Origin: Flavobacterium lacustre
Lineage (GTDB): Bacteria; Bacteroidota; Bacteroidia; Flavobacteriales; Flavobacteriaceae
DNA: 64,000 nucleotides
NCBI RefSeq assembly: GCF_027474525.2
Contig: NZ_CP114882.2
Span: 1,736,001-1,800,000 of the forward strand
Reading direction: 5' to 3'
The notes under the pieces are model-generated. The model saw only the letters and a list, made by a program, of their open reading frames with translations. It did no database searches and was not told the origin of the DNA. Shown here piece after piece: positions 60,795 to 64,000 of this stretch. Both the position numbers and the translations under genes were made by a program. Each line of letters begins with the position of its first letter. The first letter of the stretch is position 1.

Positions 60795-62657
60795 TTATCC
60801 TTTTAACCATGTATTTTTCAAAGTCGTTTTAGTGGCGTCTGTCGCTTTTAATCCTTCTTTTTCTTCGTATGGCAGTTTTACTTTTCCTTTTATGGTTTGT
60901 TCTTTACCGTCTCTTTTTATTTTTAGGGTAATTGCATCGTTTTCTTTCCAGTTTTGGCTTTCCGAAATCATTTCGTAAATATTATCCAGTGAATACGGTT
61001 TTTCGTTGATGGCTACTATAATATCTCCTCCTTTGAGGCCCAGATTTTTGTAAAAATCAATTGATTCACTACTTGGAATAACACTAATTTCTTTGGTATT
61101 CGGATTTACCGTAATATAGGGCATTTGTCCTTTTAAGAATACATTTCCGGGAGCTTTCTCCATAGCTTTTGTTACCCCTACTTTTCCTAAATAGGTTTCA
61201 TAAGGAATCGGAGTTGGTCCAGACACGTATTGCGTTAAAAAAGCGCCTACTTCAGGATAGGTCAATTCGGTTATTTTTGCAAAAAGTTCGTTGTCATTGA
61301 ATGGTTTTGAAACGCCATATTCATTTGCTAATTGGTGCATCATATCCAAAATTCCTCTTTCTCCGTTGCTTTTTTCTCTGATGATGATGTCGATACACAT
61401 TCCAATAAGTGCTCCTTTTTCATACACATTCAAATACTGGTCTTTGTATGGAGCCACCAATACGTTTGCGCTCATCGTGGTGAACGGCATGGTGTCATTC
61501 AGTTTTTTGGCATGTTCTATTTTTTCAGCAATTCGGCTGTAAAATTCAGTTTCATCGATTAGTCCTTGATTGATTTGGAACAGATTTGCAAAATATTCTG
61601 TAACTCCTTCGTACAGCCATAAATGTTCTGACATTTTTGGAGCATTGTAATCAAAATATTGAATTTCTTTCGAATGGATTGTCAATGGCGTTACAATGTG
61701 GAAAAATTCGTGTGAAACCACATCTTTCATTGATTTCACCAATTCTTCTTTCGGTAACATTTCCGGTAAAACCACCGTGGTTGCAGTTGGATGTTCTAAA
61801 GCGCCAAAGCCTTTCGCATCGGTTTGTGCCATGGTTGATAAATACAATAGCACGCTGTATTTTTTGTTTGCATTGATTTTGCCTAAAAACGTTTTTTGGG
61901 CTGTCATCATTGTTTTCATTTCCGGAGTAATGCTTTCTGCCGTTACTTTTCCTGTTGGGGAATATACACCAATCAGGATGTCCATTCCGTCTACTGTAAA
62001 CGTGGTGTAATCCGGTTTGGCATACATCACCGGGTTTTCCACTAATTCAGCATAACGTGAAGTTATAAAAACGTCTGTTGTAGCGGTTGTGTCTAAATCA
62101 ATCATAGAGGTTGCGCCCCAAAGTGTTTCCGGATGGCTGATGGTCACTTTGTACGGCAAGTCGATTTTGTCCAGAAAGTAGCCTACAAAGCCATGCATGT
62201 TAATCATAAAGTTGACACCTGCGTCAATATTTGTACCTGCTGGAGAAAACACATCTTCTTTACCAAATCCTTTTCCGTTTTCGGTGTCGTAGGTGTCATT
62301 TACTAAATATGTGATGGTGCGTAATGCTTTTGCATTTTTAATTGTCCAGTTATTATCATCTTTTTTAGTAACAGACAAAAGTGCTCCTTTGGCATCGAAT
62401 GCCTTTACGTCTTCAATATATTTACCATAATTGTCCTCGGTATAGGTTCCTGGAACAATTTTAGGAATGCTGTATGTTACTTCATCAGTATTGATTTTTG
62501 GTGTTGTAACCGTAACCAGTACTTTGTCGTCCTTTACATCGATAAGATTAATGCTAACGGAAACTTCTTGTTTTGAAGTTGTAGCAGTTGCAGTACTTCC
62601 GGTTTTGCAACTCCAAAGCATGGCTGCAAAAGCAAAGGAAAATAGTATTCTTTTCAT
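60795..62657 (-). CDS. M61-family metallopeptidase with C-terminal PDZ domain
   Basis: A 620-residue exported protein. The N-terminus MKRILFSFAFAAMLWSC looks like a signal, possibly a lipoprotein. An N-terminal beta domain (to about 200) precedes the zinc site VSHEFFHIVTP (HExxH) with YEGVTEYFANLF providing the third ligand downstream, the layout of glycyl aminopeptidase family M61. A PDZ domain follows near 520-600 (LGLKGGDIIVAINEKPYSLD). It probably processes peptides in the envelope. It is a single-gene unit with its own terminator. Confidence 0.92.
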   Translation of the reverse strand: MKRILFSFAFAAMLWSCKTGSTATATTSKQEVSVSINLIDVKDDKVLVTVTTPKINTDEVTYSIPKIVPGTYTEDNYGKYIEDVKAFDAKGALLSVTKKDDNNWTIKNAKALRTITYLVNDTYDTENGKGFGKEDVFSPAGTNIDAGVNFMINMHGFVGYFLDKIDLPYKVTISHPETLWGATSMIDLDTTATTDVFITSRYAELVENPVMYAKPDYTTFTVDGMDILIGVYSPTGKVTAESITPEMKTMMTAQKTFLGKINANKKYSVLLYLSTMAQTDAKGFGALEHPTATTVVLPEMLPKEELVKSMKDVVSHEFFHIVTPLTIHSKEIQYFDYNAPKMSEHLWLYEGVTEYFANLFQINQGLIDETEFYSRIAEKIEHAKKLNDTMPFTTMSANVLVAPYKDQYLNVYEKGALIGMCIDIIIREKSNGERGILDMMHQLANEYGVSKPFNDNELFAKITELTYPEVGAFLTQYVSGPTPIPYETYLGKVGVTKAMEKAPGNVFLKGQMPYITVNPNTKEISVIPSSESIDFYKNLGLKGGDIIVAINEKPYSLDNIYEMISESQNWKENDAITLKIKRDGKEQTIKGKVKLPYEEKEGLKATDATKTTLKNTWLKG

Positions 62658-62713
62658 AATTTGAATTGTTTTTATATGTCTGTAAGTCTTCGTTATCTTA
62701 TAAATGTTACAGT

Positions 62714-63649
62714 TTATAATGATTTAATGAAAAGATTTATTGCTGTAGTCAGTCCTTCCGTCACCGGTAAATCCGGGTTGGTGTATGACGCTTTGTTCTC
62801 TGCTTCGTCGCCTTTAATTTCTTTTAAAACATGATTCATGTTGGTTATGATTTCTAATTTGGCTTCCGGTTTGGCTTGTTTTAGTGCTTGGGCATCTGCA
62901 ACAGCTACTTGTAAATCTTTGTCTCCGTTGATGATCAGAACCGGTATTTGTATTTTTTTAATTTCATTTTGCGGATTGTATTTGATCCAGGAAATCATAT
63001 ACGGTTGTACGCTTTCCCTGAAAAGAGCAGCTAACATTTGGTTTTTATTTTCGAATGTTTTTCCGGATTTAAGGATTTCCAGATTTTTTTGGACTTCTTC
63101 TTTTAAGAAAGGCGCTTGTTTTCCTATTTGTTCCAATAGTACTTCATCAATTGGTCTTCCGGCTCCAGCCAATGAAATGTAGGCATCTGCATTTCCATTT
63201 GCTGCTACCAATCCGATTAAAGCTCCTTCGCTGTGTCCGGCAATTATGATTTTGTTGTATTTCTTTTGGTTTTTAAAATACGCGATGACGTCTTTGGCAT
63301 CCTTAATAAAATCATCAAAAGAAAGACTTGCTTCGTTAAGCGTTCCGGCAGCCATTTGAGCAAAGATTCTTTTGTCATAACTAAAAACAGCATTATCTTT
63401 TTTGGCTAATTCTTCCGATAGTTTTTTTAAGGAATTATTGCTCATCCCTTTTTGGTTTCCGTCTCTGTCTGTTGGGCCTGAGCCTGCAATCAGTATGACA
63501 AGATTTGTTTTGTTGCTTTGATTTAAAGGGATGTATAATGACCCTTTCAGCAAGGTGTTTATGGTAACTTCTTCTTTATTGAATGCTGGTTGTTGGGCAA
63601 AACAATTGGTAACGAATGCCAATAGAACTATAAAAGTTGCTTTCTTCAT
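62714..63649 (-). CDS. Exported alpha/beta-hydrolase
   Basis: A 311-residue protein with a signal peptide (MKKATFIVLLAFVTNCFA). LVILIAGSGPTDRDGNQKGM is the oxyanion-hole region, IIAGHSEGALIGLVAA carries the nucleophile serine in G-x-S-x-G, ILIINGDKDLQVAVAD the aspartate, and NMNHVLKE the histidine. It is likely an esterase or peptidase of unknown substrate. It lies upstream of the M61 gene in the same direction, 56 bases apart. Confidence 0.9.
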   Translation of the reverse strand: MKKATFIVLLAFVTNCFAQQPAFNKEEVTINTLLKGSLYIPLNQSNKTNLVILIAGSGPTDRDGNQKGMSNNSLKKLSEELAKKDNAVFSYDKRIFAQMAAGTLNEASLSFDDFIKDAKDVIAYFKNQKKYNKIIIAGHSEGALIGLVAANGNADAYISLAGAGRPIDEVLLEQIGKQAPFLKEEVQKNLEILKSGKTFENKNQMLAALFRESVQPYMISWIKYNPQNEIKKIQIPVLIINGDKDLQVAVADAQALKQAKPEAKLEIITNMNHVLKEIKGDEAENKASYTNPDLPVTEGLTTAINLFIKSL

Positions 63650-63693
63650 TTTATTTGGTGTTTAGCTGGGGTTATTTTTTTTGAATCAAAGGA

Positions 63694-63723
63694 AAAAAAA
63701 ACTCCCGTGTAAGGGAGTTTTTA
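63694..63723 (-). terminator. Terminator of the DUF2805 gene
   Basis: AAAAACTCCC, a six-base loop and GGGAGTTTTT pair; on the reverse strand a T-run follows. It lies three bases beyond the stop of the gene at 63726. Confidence 0.82.
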
Positions 63724-63725
63724 GT

Positions 63726-64000
63726 TTAATCAAGTTTGTTTTTTATGTAATATTTGCCATCCAAATCTTCGTCGAAATCATCGATTTTAAGGGGTTTTGG
63801 TTTTGGTTTATTAGCAGTAGCTTTCTTTTTCCACATCTCAAATTTTTCTGCGGGCATCTTCTTTTTCATGATTTCTAAAACCTCTTTTTCGGCCAGACCA
63901 AATTCTTTTTTGATAATTTCAAAAGGATTTTTTTCTTCTAAGGCCAACGTAACAAGTTTTTCTGTTTGTTCCCAGTTCAATTCTTTGCGGTTACTCTTTT
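63726..64000 (-). CDS. DUF2805 family protein, partial at window edge
   Basis: The reading frame stays open to the right edge, so the start lies outside the window. About 90 residues are visible: LNWEQTEKLVTLALEEKNPF, EIIKKEFGLAEKEVLEIMKK and KFEMWKKKA match DUF2805, a small basic helical family with a helix-turn-helix-like pattern. The acidic DDFDEDLDGKYYIKNKLD tail is an extra. A TTG at 63980 could serve as an internal start but is less likely. The function is unknown. Confidence 0.75.
   Translation of the reverse strand, partial: KSNRKELNWEQTEKLVTLALEEKNPFEIIKKEFGLAEKEVLEIMKKKMPAEKFEMWKKKATANKPKPKPLKIDDFDEDLDGKYYIKNKLD

Noticed and set aside
1-64000. Insertion sequences or prophage
   Set aside because: No transposase, integrase or phage structural gene could be recognised on either strand.

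Overview
The window looks like a chromosomal segment of a Bacteroidota bacterium close to Flavobacterium. Supporting signs are low G+C DNA, few Shine-Dalgarno sequences, several TTTG-N19-TAnnTTTG type promoters, a Bacteroidota-type HU-like protein, a PorV/PorQ-family barrel, DUF4105, DUF4369 and DUF2805 proteins, and weak ATG/TTG starts. Family names are assigned from sequence motifs by eye; no database search was run.

Region 1 (1-13.44 kb) is an ABC-transporter-dependent polysaccharide locus. It has the 3' end of the Wzm-type permease, the Wzt-type ATPase with a C-terminal substrate domain, a hexapeptide acetyltransferase and ten consecutive glycosyltransferase-type genes. The DNA becomes markedly more AT-rich inside wzt, at the join between its ATPase and C-terminal domains, and stays so across most of the glycosyltransferase run. 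This suggests a swapped serotype cassette. wzm and wzt are separated by about 0.8 kb of heptanucleotide repeats enclosing a small four-helix-bundle (S23/IVP-type) gene.

Region 2 (13.44-15.3 kb) is a border zone. It holds a reverse-strand HU-like gene, a duplicated bipartite 3'-end motif, two terminators and an approximately 85-bp tandem repeat with alternating units.

Region 3 (15.3-41.1 kb) is a second surface-polysaccharide locus of Wzy type. It carries neuA-neuB-neuC for a nonulosonic (sialic-type) acid, many glycosyltransferases, an MBOAT/SGNH O-acyltransferase pair, WecD/WecE-like genes for Fuc4NAc, a GtrB-like undecaprenyl-phosphate glycosyltransferase with a shortened SMR-like partner and a GT-C-like membrane protein, an acyltransferase-3, a Wzy polymerase/ligase and an initiating polyprenyl-phosphate glycosylphosphotransferase. 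No Wzx flippase is seen here. The MBOAT and SGNH genes are split by 1.37 kb of palindromic repeats enclosing a DUF559 nuclease-like gene.

Region 4 (41.1-64 kb) is mostly conserved housekeeping: DUF4105, a PorV-like barrel, pssA, a GH25 lysozyme, a kdsD-tatC-cmd-lptB operon, recQ, an FAD oxidoreductase, a GH130-like enzyme, exported MsrA and MsrB, idi, queD, bcp, manA, tRNA-Thr(TGT), an M61 peptidase, an alpha/beta hydrolase and the end of a DUF2805 gene.

The most unusual theme is the repeats. Degenerate heptamers (GTGARNN or GGGTNTT) and palindromic repeats begin at, or within a few bases of, stop codons of many genes. Twice they enclose a small accessory gene between two genes that normally sit side by side.
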